Below are positions 9,487 to 18,647 of a DNA stretch of 64,000 bases, piece by piece (positions within the stretch are counted from its first letter, which is position 1; each line of letters begins with the position of its first letter). Made by a program: the position numbers and the translations under genes. The stretch is taken from contig CAMDCN010000003.1 of NCBI GenBank assembly GCA_945890485.1, forward strand, positions 310,001-374,000. The letters are read 5' to 3'. The DNA comes from Candidatus Sulfopaludibacter sp. SbA3 (GTDB lineage: Bacteria > Acidobacteriota > Terriglobia > Bryobacterales > Bryobacteraceae). Under the pieces are notes generated by a model. That model did not search any database, was not told the DNA's origin, and worked only from the letters and a program-made list of their open reading frames with translations.

Positions 9487-11036
9487 AATCGCTCGGCCTA
9501 TTGTTAATGCTCGCGACGCCCAGCCTGTTCGGGCAGCCGCCCATTGCCGTTACGGGCGTCGTCCGGCAGGCTCTTACCGGCGATCCCCTGCCGAACATCC
9601 TCGTCACCCTCAATCGCACCGACGCACCCGGACCGGAGCAGGCCGTCACCACCGTCCCCAACGGTCAGTTCGAATTTCTCGTGCCCCCGGGCACCTACCG
9701 CCTCATGGCGGAGTCCCCCATCTTCGGCGGGCAGATCTATGGTGCGACTTCCTTTCAATCCGGCTCCGGCGTTGCGTTGGTTCTCACGCCCAGTACCCGC
9801 CTGCCTCCGCTCGATTTTCGACTGACGCCGCCTGCGGCCATCGAAGGAACCGTTATCGACGGCCACGGCGAACCGATCCAGGCGGCGCAGGTACAACTCT
9901 TTCAGACGCTCATCCTGGAAGGCCGGCTAACCGTCATCGCGCGAGGTTCGGCCAATACCAACGATCTTGGCAACTACCGCTTCCCCGGCCTGGGACCCGG
10001 AGAGTATCATCTTGTCGCCTCCGGGACTCCCTGGCACACCTGGGATGGGCTTGCCCCGGGCCGCGGCTCATACCTCGTTCCGCAGTTCTATCCCAACGCC
10101 CGCTCGGCTGACAGCGCTGCGCCCCTCGTTCTCCGCGTTGCGGAAGACGCCCGGGCAGACTTTCGGCTCGACGAAGCGACGGGCCCCGGAGTCCAGTTAT
10201 CGCTCGTCGAGGCACCGCCAGGCATAGCTATGCGTCTCTCCATCAATGCCCGAGGCTTCGGCGGCCGAACTCGGCTGCAGCACTTGGGGACTGTCTCCAG
10301 CTCGTTTCACCGAGTCGACGGAATCCCTCCGGGGGAGTACGAGGTGGTCGTCCAGGGGGTCGTCCGCGGGAAACCGTACCGCGGTTTGGCCCGGATCAGT
10401 CTTGCGGCGGACGATGTGACGGTGCGGATGCCGGTTCACGAGATGCCCACAATCTCTGGCCGGGTCGACTGCGCCGGACAGTCCACCACCAAAATGACGA
10501 TTAGCCTTTACGATCGGGACCAGCAAGCCCGTGTCCCTGCCGCGCTCCGTCCCGATGGTACGTTCATTTCAGCGAACATTACTCCTGGCCGCTATTCATT
10601 CTTGCTCGCGGGCGCCGCCAACTGTTCCGTCGACCGCGTCACCGTTGGCGGCAAAGCAGTCCCTGGCAACCGCCTCGTCGTCGGGACGGACCCCATCGCG
10701 GAAATCGTGGTTGAGGCCAAATCGGTGGTCTCCTCGGTTCACGGAATCCTCCGGCGTGGCGAAATCGCCCAGCCCGGCGTCAAGGTCTACCTCGCCCCCG
10801 TCCCGCCCAACGAAACCGGACCCTACCGCGTGTACCTCACCGATAGCGACGGCAGCTTCGATTTTCGTCGCCTCCCGGCAGGGCGCTACACGCTCTTTCT
10901 CGCCCCCGGAGCCCCGGAGCTTTTCGAATACGCCAATCCCGAATCGATCGCCCCGTACCTCAAGAATGCGCCCACCATCGAGCTCGACGCCGACCAGCGA
11001 ATCCGCCAAGACCTCGCCCAGCCGGACCCGCAATAA
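9483..11036 (+). CDS. Secreted carboxypeptidase-regulatory-like protein (copy B2, 517 aa)
   Basis: Paralogue of the 1198-2751 product, with the same length of 517 residues and collinear throughout. It has a signal peptide (MKSLGLLLMLATPSLFGQ), then sandwich domains at about 20-80, 115-180 and 410-480. The last contains the very conserved TDSDGSFDFRRLPAGRY. The end 'FEYANPE...APYLK' is shared by both copies. It is coupled by ATGA to copy A2. Conservation of the two-gene order after duplication suggests that the A and B proteins act together, for instance as partners in an extracellular complex, but no direct evidence of this is in the sequence. The 3' flank carries a fossil of the ankyrin gene that follows copy B1. 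Confidence 0.85.
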   Translation: MKSLGLLLMLATPSLFGQPPIAVTGVVRQALTGDPLPNILVTLNRTDAPGPEQAVTTVPNGQFEFLVPPGTYRLMAESPIFGGQIYGATSFQSGSGVALVLTPSTRLPPLDFRLTPPAAIEGTVIDGHGEPIQAAQVQLFQTLILEGRLTVIARGSANTNDLGNYRFPGLGPGEYHLVASGTPWHTWDGLAPGRGSYLVPQFYPNARSADSAAPLVLRVAEDARADFRLDEATGPGVQLSLVEAPPGIAMRLSINARGFGGRTRLQHLGTVSSSFHRVDGIPPGEYEVVVQGVVRGKPYRGLARISLAADDVTVRMPVHEMPTISGRVDCAGQSTTKMTISLYDRDQQARVPAALRPDGTFISANITPGRYSFLLAGAANCSVDRVTVGGKAVPGNRLVVGTDPIAEIVVEAKSVVSSVHGILRRGEIAQPGVKVYLAPVPPNETGPYRVYLTDSDGSFDFRRLPAGRYTLFLAPGAPELFEYANPESIAPYLKNAPTIELDADQRIRQDLAQPDPQ

Positions 11037-11085
11037 ATTCGTTCCCCTGCTGACCGGCCAAGTACTCCGCAAAATTCAATCGACT
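11037..11085 (-). pseudogene. Fossil 3' end of an ankyrin gene
   Basis: Directly after the stop of copy B2 the DNA is similar to that after copy B1, which there encodes the antisense C-terminus of the ankyrin protein (KLAEFLAGQ-stop). Here the minus strand reads LNFAEYLAGQ (11050-11079), and the stop triplet has become CAG. Nothing further of the ankyrin gene is recognisable. This shows that the duplicated block once included the ankyrin gene and later lost most of it. Confidence 0.65.
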
Positions 11086-11611
11086 AACCTCTCTTCTTAA
11101 GCGCCTCGCCGGAAGACACCCTGTCCGCACAGTGCGCGGCGCGTTTAGACTGCGTGACAGCCGATTCGATCCAATCCAGTTCGTCGATGGCAGGTTTCCA
11201 GACCTCTTCCGAGAGGACTCTGGACAGCGGTACCTCTTCAGGCGAACCTTGTTCGCGGTGCGCGATGGGTATTCCGTACCCTGCTGCCGAGCGCGTTGCC
11301 AGTCGCTCCCAACTTTTATCTTGAATGGAATCAATTGAATAGCTGGCATTGCTCCCCGGTATGCGCGCTCTCTGGGTAACACTGATTGCGAGGCGGCAGT
11401 TCTTACGCACAATTCCGGCACGGTGAATGACTCATTGGGTCCCTCGAACGAAGCCAATTTTCGCAGCTCCCTCGATCCAGGTAAGTGATTGAAAATAAAC
11501 GATACGAAGGTCGAGACTAAGCCGGTTTGGGGCCATTTTTCGCAAATTCTACGAACGAAGCCAATAGGTCCCGTTCCACTGACATTTCAACTCCGATATA
11601 CTCGTGTCACT
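11086..11611. other. Intergenic region before the TonB receptor, with relics of the repeated block
   Basis: No gene is supported. A minus-strand open frame of 108 codons (11084-11410) has no visible ribosome-binding site and no recognisable family. Part of it, around YSIDSIQD, aligns to a stretch near 6.1 kb that is interrupted by stops, so it looks like duplicated non-coding DNA. A 14-bp direct repeat, CGAACGAAGCCAAT, occurs at 11446-11459 and 11552-11565, each followed by a short 'TT(T)CGCA'-type or unrelated tract. A TATACT hexamer (11596-11601) lies just before the receptor start and may be its -10 box, although no good -35 partner is visible. Confidence 0.5.
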
Positions 11612-14600
11612 TTGTCTAAACTGCTTCCTCTCTTTGGTCTCGCTCTCGCTTTGTTAGCGCAAGATCCCCGAGGTACCATCCTCGGACGCGTGACGGATGC
11701 CTCTGGCAGCCCGGTTCCTAAAGTCGCCGTTAAAGTCATTAACGAAGCGACCGGCCTCACTACTTCCGCCACGTCCAATGACGAAGGCGACTATCGCGCC
11801 CCCTATCTGAACCCCGGCTCCTATCGCGTCGAAGCCGAAGCCGCCGGCTTCTCGAAACTCCTCCGCCCCGGCGTCCAGGTCCGGACCACTGAAACCGTCT
11901 CCCTCGACCTCGAACTCAAGGTCGGCCAGGTCAGCGAGTCCGTCGAAGTCAAAGCCGAAACCCCGCTTCTCAACACCGCCGATGTCTCCCTCGGCCAAGT
12001 CATCGACCAGCGCCGCATCGAGGAACTCCCCCTGTTCGCCGGCAATGCCATGGACCTGGTCCACCTCGCCCCCGGCACCGTCAACGGCACCAACCTCCGC
12101 CTGCGCAAAGCCCCCTTCAACGCCGCCCCCAGCCAGTTCGGCACCAACGGCACCGGCAACAACAACAACGACTTCACCATCGACGGCGTCGTCAACGTCT
12201 ACTCCGACGGCACCGCTCCGCGCGTCGCCTTCTCGCCGCCCCAGACATCCATCGCCGAATTCAAGGTCCAGACCAGCGCCTTCGACGCCTCCGCCGGCTT
12301 CTCCCTTGGCTCCAACGTCAACGTCACTACCAAGTCCGGCACCAACGACATCCACGGCGAGTTCCACCACTGGCTCCGCCACTCCAAACTCGACGCCCCC
12401 ACCATCTTCCAAAACCGCGCCGGCCAGAAGCTCGCCCTCTATCAGGACAACCGCTTCGGCGCCTCCGCCGGAGCCCCGCTCTCTATCCCCAAACTCTACT
12501 CCGGCAAGAACCGCACCTTCTGGTTCTACGCCTTCGAAGCCAACCTGTTCGGTGACCCCAACGTCGGCAGCCAGATCACCACTGTCCCTACCGCCGAGAT
12601 GCGCCGCGGCGACCTTTCACCCCTCCTCCGGCTCAACGCCAATAACCAGGTCTATGACCCTCGCTCCACCGCCGCCGTCGCCGGCGGCCGCTTCCAGCGC
12701 CAACCCTTCCCCGGCAACATCATTCCCACCTCCCGCCTCGATCCCGTGGCGCAGAACATCCTCAAGGCTTGGCCTCAGCCCAACCAGACTGGCACCGCCG
12801 ATTTCCGCCAGAACTTCTTCCTCTCCGGCAAGGCGCTGGAAACCTACTGGACCAACATCGGCCGCGTCGACCACGCCTTCACCGAAAACCATCGCATCTT
12901 CGTCCGCCTCCACCGCGACTACTGGCAGGAAGATAAGAACCGCTTCTTCGGCCCCGACAACATCACCGGCATCATCCTCAACCGCGTCAACCGCGGCGCC
13001 GCCTTCGACGATGTCTACGTCATCAACCCCACCCTGCTCCTCAACGTCCGCTACGGCCTCACCCAGCAGGAGTTCCCGGAACGCCGCGTCTCCCGCGGCT
13101 TCGACCTCGCTAGCCTCGGCTTCGCGCCCAGCCTCGTCAACTCCATCGATAAGTCCGTGGCCACCTTTCCGCGCACCAACGTGGCACCCTGGACCGGCGT
13201 CTCAAATTGGGAGTCCGGCGACGGCACCACCGCCTCGCTCATTCACAATCTGAACTCCACCCTCACCTGGAACAAGTCCAAGCACACCGTCCGCTTCGGC
13301 TTCGACTGGCGCAACCTTCGGGAAAACCGCAACCGCTTCCCAACTAGCGCCTCACCCGATCTGGCCTTCAACTCGATCTATACTCGTGGCCCGCTCGATA
13401 CCGCCGCCCCTCCCCAGGTCGGCGGCGAAATCGCCAGCTTTCTCCTCGGCATTCCCGCCGGGTCCATGGCCGTCAACGCTTCCTATGCTGAGCGCAACTC
13501 CATCTACGGCTTCTACATCCAGGACGATTACAAACTCTCCCGGAAGCTCACCCTCAACTTCGGTATGCGCTACGAAGTAGAGTCGGCGACTACCGAACGA
13601 TACGACCGCGCCGTCCGGAACTTCGACGCCACCACGCCAAGCCCCATCGATGCCCAGGCCCGCGCTCAGTATGCCGCGGCGCCCATCCCCGAGCTTCCCG
13701 TCAGTCAGTTTCGTGTGCTCGGCGGGCTCACCTTCGTCAATGCCGGCGGCAACCCCCGCGGCTATTGGGACACCGCGAAAACCAACTTTATGCCCCGCTT
13801 CGGCCTTGCGTACCAAGTCGATCCCAAGACCGTGGTTCGCGCGGGCTACGGGATCTTCACGGCGCCCCTCGGTACGCTCTACACCAACACCGAGCCGGCT
13901 GGCTTTAGCCTTTCAACGCCTATCCAGGCCTCGCTCGATAACGGATTGACCTACCCGGCAACCCTCTCGAACCCGTTTCCCAATGGCTTGAGTCAACCAG
14001 CCGGACCGGCCGGTGGCCTGCTTACTAACATCGGCCAGAACGTCAACGCTTTCCCCAACCAGCGCAAGAACCCCTACGCCCAACGCTGGAGCCTCGGCTT
14101 CCAGCGGACCCTCGTCGCCGGCTTCCTGCTCGAAGCCTCCTACGTCGGCAACCGTTCCACCCGGCTCAATGTCCTGCGCAATCTGAACTTCATCCCGGCT
14201 CAGTACTTGTCCACCAGTCCTGTCCGCGATCAAGCCACCATCAACTTCCTGGGTCAGAATTTCCCGAACCCGTTGCGCGGTACCAATCCCATCTTTGGGG
14301 CCAACACCAATCGCAACAGCATCCTCCGGCCCTTCCCGCAATTTGGCAACGTGAACATCTACGACCCCATCGGCTACTCTTGGTATCACTCGCTCCAAAT
14401 GCGCGTTGAAAAGCGGATGAGCAAGGGGTTCACCACGCAGCTCTCTTATACTTGGTCGAAGAACATGGAAGCCGTCGAGATGATGAATCCACAGGACATC
14501 CGGCCCTATGAAGTCGTGTCCGGTCTGGATCGCACCCAGCGCGTTACCGCCTCCGGCATCTGGGAACTCCCCTTCGGCAAAGGTCGCCACTGGGGCGGAT

Positions 14601-15061
14601 CCTGGAATCCGGTTCTCAATGGCATCGCGGGCGGCTGGCAGTTGAACGGCGCCATGCAGTACCAGTCCGGTGCGCCGCTAGGCTTCGGCAATGTCATCTT
14701 CAATGGCGACCTCGACAACGTTGCCCTGCCTCGCGGCGAACGCAGCGTCAACCAGTGGTTCAACGTCAATGCCGGCTTTGAGCGCAACAACGCCCTCCAG
14801 CTCGCTTCGAACCTTCGCCGCTTCCCCCTCCGGTTCAACGGCATTCGCGGACCCATCCAGGCCCGCATTGACTTTGGCCTAATCAAGAACTTCGCCATCA
14901 CGGAGCGTTGGCGCCTTCAGTTCCGCGCGGAGACCTTCAACGTCGCCAACTATGCCAACCTCTCAGGCCCCAACACCACGGTCACTTCCGGCGCTTTCGG
15001 CACCATCACCGGCCAGGACCCGCCCCGCTCCTGGCAGGGTGCTCTGAAACTGACCTTCTAG
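11612..15061 (+). CDS. TonB-dependent receptor, Oar-like, with N-terminal carboxypeptidase-regulatory-like domain
   Basis: Outer-membrane transporter or adhesin of the Oar/SusC-like type common in Acidobacteria. The frame is open from 11489, but TTG at 11612 gives a clean signal peptide (SKLLPLFGLALALLA) and is preferred; neither start has a strong ribosome-binding site. The mature protein (about 1130 residues) begins with a regulatory-like sandwich (residues about 20-105, DEGDYRAPYLNPGSYRVEA). A plug-like region follows (about 120-260, with IEELPLFAGNAMDLVHLAPG and a YSDG stretch), then a long beta-barrel ending in aromatic-rich strands and a terminal Phe (GALKLTF), as expected for BAM-inserted barrels. 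Its stop overlaps the next GTG by one base. The substrate cannot be read from sequence. Confidence 0.92.
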   Translation: MSKLLPLFGLALALLAQDPRGTILGRVTDASGSPVPKVAVKVINEATGLTTSATSNDEGDYRAPYLNPGSYRVEAEAAGFSKLLRPGVQVRTTETVSLDLELKVGQVSESVEVKAETPLLNTADVSLGQVIDQRRIEELPLFAGNAMDLVHLAPGTVNGTNLRLRKAPFNAAPSQFGTNGTGNNNNDFTIDGVVNVYSDGTAPRVAFSPPQTSIAEFKVQTSAFDASAGFSLGSNVNVTTKSGTNDIHGEFHHWLRHSKLDAPTIFQNRAGQKLALYQDNRFGASAGAPLSIPKLYSGKNRTFWFYAFEANLFGDPNVGSQITTVPTAEMRRGDLSPLLRLNANNQVYDPRSTAAVAGGRFQRQPFPGNIIPTSRLDPVAQNILKAWPQPNQTGTADFRQNFFLSGKALETYWTNIGRVDHAFTENHRIFVRLHRDYWQEDKNRFFGPDNITGIILNRVNRGAAFDDVYVINPTLLLNVRYGLTQQEFPERRVSRGFDLASLGFAPSLVNSIDKSVATFPRTNVAPWTGVSNWESGDGTTASLIHNLNSTLTWNKSKHTVRFGFDWRNLRENRNRFPTSASPDLAFNSIYTRGPLDTAAPPQVGGEIASFLLGIPAGSMAVNASYAERNSIYGFYIQDDYKLSRKLTLNFGMRYEVESATTERYDRAVRNFDATTPSPIDAQARAQYAAAPIPELPVSQFRVLGGLTFVNAGGNPRGYWDTAKTNFMPRFGLAYQVDPKTVVRAGYGIFTAPLGTLYTNTEPAGFSLSTPIQASLDNGLTYPATLSNPFPNGLSQPAGPAGGLLTNIGQNVNAFPNQRKNPYAQRWSLGFQRTLVAGFLLEASYVGNRSTRLNVLRNLNFIPAQYLSTSPVRDQATINFLGQNFPNPLRGTNPIFGANTNRNSILRPFPQFGNVNIYDPIGYSWYHSLQMRVEKRMSKGFTTQLSYTWSKNMEAVEMMNPQDIRPYEVVSGLDRTQRVTASGIWELPFGKGRHWGGSWNPVLNGIAGGWQLNGAMQYQSGAPLGFGNVIFNGDLDNVALPRGERSVNQWFNVNAGFERNNALQLASNLRRFPLRFNGIRGPIQARIDFGLIKNFAITERWRLQFRAETFNVANYANLSGPNTTVTSGAFGTITGQDPPRSWQGALKLTF

Positions 15062-16575
15062 TGAACCCGTTCACCCGCAACTCCGTCCTCTGGGCGATGG
15101 TCCTCCTCGTGGCCATCGTCCGGATGTCGGACTTCATCGGCCTACCCTACGGCAACGCCGACGATATGACCGCCGACTTCTCCGCCATGCGCCTCGGCAT
15201 CTGGGGCGCGGCTGTTGATAAAGCCAACACCCAAGGCCGGCTCTACTATCTGTTCGTCCTACCCATCTATGGGTTCATGATGCGCATAGCAGGCACGCCC
15301 TGGTACGACGTCCTCAACCTCGGATCCTTCACCCTCGGCTCTCTCCTTCCCTTCGTTGCTCTCCGCCGCTCCCTTGGCGAAACCACTGTCCAGCTCTACG
15401 CCGTCCTCTACTTTGCCCTCCTGCCGCTGCTCTACTCCTACTGCCCGCCTTACGCTTATCCCGCCTATATGTTTCTGCCGCCTCTCTTCTGCGGCCTCGC
15501 GATATTCTCTTATCCCGCTCGTCCCCGCCTCGCCGCCGTTTGCTTCTTCCTCTCCCTCATTGGCTACGAGCCGTCCGTCCTTACCGTCCTTGGTCTCTAC
15601 GCATTGGCCTGGATTGCCGATCCGTCCCGCCGCCCGCCTCTCCGCTGGCCGCTCAGCCTCATCGCCGCGTACGGCTTGCTGTACGTGGCCTTCCGGCTCG
15701 GCGCCGCGTCGACGTATGAGGGTGTCGCGCTCGCCCTGCCTACGTCCCTATCGGACGCCGTTCGCGTCGTCGCTCAGCTCTCTTCGACGTCCTCCATATT
15801 CGGTTGGTACCGCTCCCACGTCTATCTCTCCTACATCGACTACGCTACCGGCGCCTCCCATCTCTCGCCCCTGACCGCTCAGATCCCAGCTTTCTCCTGG
15901 GCCTCCGTGCCTGTCGCGGCCCTCGCCGCTTACCTCATCTGGCAAACTCCGCGTCGCTCGCCCCGATTGCTCCCCATCGCTGCCTTTCTGATCTTCCTGC
16001 CGAACCTCCTCTACGCCTTCACCCCGAAGCTTTGGCAGCTAATCCTCGATGGAGCCATTCCCGCTTATACCGGCACCCGCTACTCCCACTTCGGCCTCGG
16101 TCTCTTTTTGGCCCTTGCCCTCATGGCCCTGCCTCGCTTACCCGCCGCCGTCCTCGTCGTCGCGCTTCTCGGCTGGGGATGGCCCGCCACGACGGAGTAC
16201 ACGCGCGAGGCAGCGCTTTATGCTCGCAAGCAGGCATCCAAGTGGGAAACCCTCCACGACCTCGCCATAGTGGCTCGCACCTCCCATATTCGTGACTGGG
16301 TGAGTGTCGTCCACGCTCCGGGCCTGTGGAACTCCTCGACTGCTCCGATGTCCTGGGGCGACCCCGTTCAGGAAACCGAATACTGGGATCGCTGGTTCCA
16401 ACGGCACTACGGGCGCTCCGTTCATATTGTGAAGGAGAAGCCGCCTGGTCCCCACGCCCACCTGGAGTACACCCTGGCACCGGATGGCCGGCTCCAGTCC
16501 GTCAGGTTGACCTACGTGACGGAAGAAAAAACCTACGTGCTTCGCAGCACCGCCTCCACCGATTCATCCAACTGA
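15061..16575 (+). CDS. Polytopic membrane protein, hypothetical
   Basis: About 504 residues from a GTG whose first base is the last base of the receptor stop codon (TAGTG). The open frame extends further upstream but only inside the receptor gene. The N-terminal helix VLWAMVLLVAIVRM is followed by an acidic 'NADDMTADFSAMRL' stretch and about ten hydrophobic helices. A soluble C-terminal tail of about 130 residues follows. The layout (acidic first loop, many helices) resembles GT-C/PMT-like glycosyltransferases or O-antigen-related membrane proteins, but no diagnostic motif is clear. Overlap with the TonB receptor suggests co-expression. The 3' end overlaps the convergent uridine kinase gene by 43 bases. 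Confidence 0.75.
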   Translation: MNPFTRNSVLWAMVLLVAIVRMSDFIGLPYGNADDMTADFSAMRLGIWGAAVDKANTQGRLYYLFVLPIYGFMMRIAGTPWYDVLNLGSFTLGSLLPFVALRRSLGETTVQLYAVLYFALLPLLYSYCPPYAYPAYMFLPPLFCGLAIFSYPARPRLAAVCFFLSLIGYEPSVLTVLGLYALAWIADPSRRPPLRWPLSLIAAYGLLYVAFRLGAASTYEGVALALPTSLSDAVRVVAQLSSTSSIFGWYRSHVYLSYIDYATGASHLSPLTAQIPAFSWASVPVAALAAYLIWQTPRRSPRLLPIAAFLIFLPNLLYAFTPKLWQLILDGAIPAYTGTRYSHFGLGLFLALALMALPRLPAAVLVVALLGWGWPATTEYTREAALYARKQASKWETLHDLAIVARTSHIRDWVSVVHAPGLWNSSTAPMSWGDPVQETEYWDRWFQRHYGRSVHIVKEKPPGPHAHLEYTLAPDGRLQSVRLTYVTEEKTYVLRSTASTDSSN

Positions 16576-17123
16576 CCGTCGCCCCGCACCACTACCTTGG
16601 CGTGGCGCTTCGTCGGTAATATGTACTGCTGCGCCATCGGCTTCACCGTCGTGCGGTACTGCCGCTCCACGCACTCCGGCGTCCGTCCGCGTTCGCGAAT
16701 GTCGCGTGCTAACCGCCGCGCGTAGCAGATCTCGTCTTCCAGATCGACGTACACCGTCGTGTCCAACAGCCGCCGCATCTCTTCCCAATAGAGGGTAAAC
16801 AGGCCCTCCAGAACGACAACGGCCGAGGGCGCCAGCGGATCGGCCTCCGGGAGCCGCGCATGGGTAGCAAAGTCGTAGCGCGGGATCTCCACCGGCTGTC
16901 CTTCGCGAATTGCCGCCAAGTGCTGCCGCAGCAGTTCATCGTCAATCGAGGCCGGCTCATCAAAATTCACCGCCGCCCGCTCCGCCAGTGTCAGATGGTG
17001 CAACTCCCGGTAGTAGGAGTCCATCGAGATCACGGGCGCGTGCAGTCGTTGCGCCAGCCGCCGCGAAAGTTCGCTCTTGCCGGAGCCCGATGGCCCGGCG
17101 ATGCCAATCAGATACGTGCCCAT
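16533..17123 (-). CDS. udk: Uridine kinase
   Basis: A 196-residue P-loop kinase that phosphorylates uridine and cytidine in pyrimidine salvage, cytosolic. The Walker A loop is GPSGSGKSE at residues 10-18. It is followed by the family's SMDSYYRE segment (about 33-40) and the NFDEPASID stretch (about 53-61) that contacts the nucleoside. The VVLEGLF segment (about 105-111) corresponds to the Walker B strand. The length is slightly shorter than the usual 205-215. It is the last gene of the minus-strand cluster that starts at 23012, only four bases beyond the YciI-like gene, and overlaps the convergent membrane-protein gene at its 3' end. Confidence 0.92.
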   Translation of the reverse strand: MGTYLIGIAGPSGSGKSELSRRLAQRLHAPVISMDSYYRELHHLTLAERAAVNFDEPASIDDELLRQHLAAIREGQPVEIPRYDFATHARLPEADPLAPSAVVVLEGLFTLYWEEMRRLLDTTVYVDLEDEICYARRLARDIRERGRTPECVERQYRTTVKPMAQQYILPTKRHAKVVVRGDGQLDESVEAVLRST

Positions 17124-17127
17124 CGCG

Positions 17128-17493
17128 CTACGGTTTCGCCGGCAGAATGCCGATGCCCTTCGCCGAATACCACTTGTGCAACTCCACCCGGAGCCGTCCC
17201 GCCTTCACCGCCGGATCCTGGTCGCACCACTCCTGTGCCTTCTTCAGGTCGTCGGTATCGAAGACGAAGATGCCACGCAGGTCGCCTGTGCCCGCCATCG
17301 GGCCCGCCAGAATCAGCTTCTTTTCGTTGGCCAGTTTGGTGATGTTGGCCATGTGCCCCTCCTGGAGTTTCTTGGTCTCCTCGGTCACCTCCGGCGTCCA
17401 CTTCGGGCCTCGGTAGAGCATACCGATTACATAGAACCGCATGTCCTGCGCCGAAAGGGACAGGCTGAAAACGAGCAACAACAGGATCCGCAT
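17128..17493 (-). CDS. YciI-like domain protein with signal peptide
   Basis: 121 residues: a signal peptide (MRILLLLVFSLSLSAQ) followed by an alpha/beta ferredoxin-like YCII-related domain. Visible family features are the early strand FYVIGMLYRG, HMANITKLANEKKLILAGP and the GIFVFDTDDLKKAQEWCDQD segment, which in YciI proteins lines a small pocket. Most YciI proteins are cytoplasmic, so a signal peptide is unusual but is often seen in this phylum. Function is not established; YCII domains are sometimes called muconolactone-isomerase-like or antibiotic-biosynthesis-like. It lies between the flavoprotein gene and udk. Confidence 0.85.
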   Translation of the reverse strand: MRILLLLVFSLSLSAQDMRFYVIGMLYRGPKWTPEVTEETKKLQEGHMANITKLANEKKLILAGPMAGTGDLRGIFVFDTDDLKKAQEWCDQDPAVKAGRLRVELHKWYSAKGIGILPAKP

Positions 17494-17513
17494 GATCCGT
17501 CAGTATACCGGCT

Positions 17514-18647
17514 TTACTCCCACGCTCCCGTCGCCGCAGCGTACGCTGAGGACCAAGCCCATTGGAAGTTGTATCCTCCCAGCCAACCGGTCACGTCGAC
17601 GGCCTCTCCAACGAAGAACAGGCCGTTCACGCGCTTGGCCTCCATCGTTGTCGAGGACAACTCCGCCGTGTCGACCCCGCCCGCGGTGACCTCGGCCTTC
17701 TCGTAGCCTTCCGTGCCGGTCGGCTCGACGCGAAACCGGTTCACCGTCTCGCCCAGTTTGCGGCACTCTTTGTCCGTCCACTCGGCCAACGGCTTCGTCG
17801 AAGCCAACCGCTCGGCCAGTCGCGAGGGCACCAACCCGGCGAGCGCGGTCCGCGCCGAAATTCGTTCCCGCTTCCGGCCGATCAGCTCTTCGGAGATATC
17901 CCGCCCCGGAGCCAGGTTCAACTCGACCGCTTCCCCTAGATGCCAGTACGACGAGATCTGTAGAATCGCCGGTCCGCTCAATCCCTTGTGCGTGAACAGC
18001 ATCTTTTCCCGGAATGCCCGCTTCCCGATCCGCGCGATGCAGTCGGTCGCCACGCCGCTGATGTCGCCCCATCCCGGCCACAAAAACGGCACCAACGCCG
18101 GACGCGGCTCGACAATCCGCAGTCCGAACTGCCGCGCGATATCGAACGCCAATCCCGTCGCACCCATCTTCGGAATCGAGAGCCCGCCGGTGGCCACCAC
18201 CAGCACCGGCGCCCGATGTTCGCCGACGATAAACTCGCCGTCGTGCCGTACCTCGCCCACGCGGTAGTTCGTCACGACCTTCACCCCCGCCGCGGCGCAT
18301 TCGGCTTCGAGCATGGCCACAATCTGCGCCGCCGAACCATCGCAGAACAACTGGCCCAGCGTTTTCTCGTGCCAGGCGATCCGATGCTTGTCGACCAGCC
18401 CAATAAAGTCCGCCGGGCGATACCGTGCCAACGCGGACTTAGAGAAATGCGGATTCTCACTCAGGAAGTTCTCGGCCTTCACCTCGCGATTGGTGAAGTT
18501 ACAGCGGCCGCCCCCCGAGATCAGGATCTTGCGGCCGACCTGCTGATTGTGTTCAAGCACCACCACGCGGCGCCCCAGCCGGCCCATCTGCCAAGCGCAG
18601 AATAGGCCCGCGGCGCCGCCGCCTAAAACGATGGCGTCACTTAGCAA
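17514..18647 (-). CDS. HI0933-family FAD-dependent flavoprotein (BaiN/YhiN-like)
   Basis: The N-terminus has the Rossmann FAD fingerprint [17 protein letters not shown] and then the family hallmark [16 protein letters not shown], which identifies the HI0933/TIGR00275 group of NAD(P)/FAD oxidoreductases. The C-terminus ([18 protein letters not shown]) matches the second FAD-binding segment. The open frame begins at 18701, inside accC. TTG at 18647 gives [11 protein letters not shown] with the right spacing to the FAD loop and 377 residues, near the family norm, and overlaps accC by only 11 bases. The physiological substrate is unknown for most members. It sits in the acc operon. Confidence 0.85.
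   Translation of the reverse strand: MLSDAIVLGGGAAGLFCAWQMGRLGRRVVVLEHNQQVGRKILISGGGRCNFTNREVKAENFLSENPHFSKSALARYRPADFIGLVDKHRIAWHEKTLGQLFCDGSAAQIVAMLEAECAAAGVKVVTNYRVGEVRHDGEFIVGEHRAPVLVVATGGLSIPKMGATGLAFDIARQFGLRIVEPRPALVPFLWPGWGDISGVATDCIARIGKRAFREKMLFTHKGLSGPAILQISSYWHLGEAVELNLAPGRDISEELIGRKRERISARTALAGLVPSRLAERLASTKPLAEWTDKECRKLGETVNRFRVEPTGTEGYEKAEVTAGGVDTAELSSTTMEAKRVNGLFFVGEAVDVTGWLGGYNFQWAWSSAYAAATGAWE

Noticed and set aside
11084-11410. Minus-strand frame of 108 codons between copy B2 and the TonB receptor
   Set aside because: A related tract near 6.1 kb is interrupted by stops in the matching frame, which indicates non-coding, drifting DNA. There is no visible ribosome-binding site.
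11982-13253. 423-codon plus-strand frame inside the TonB receptor gene
   Set aside because: It is a high-GC shadow of the receptor: low-complexity Ser/Pro/Ala composition and no domain.
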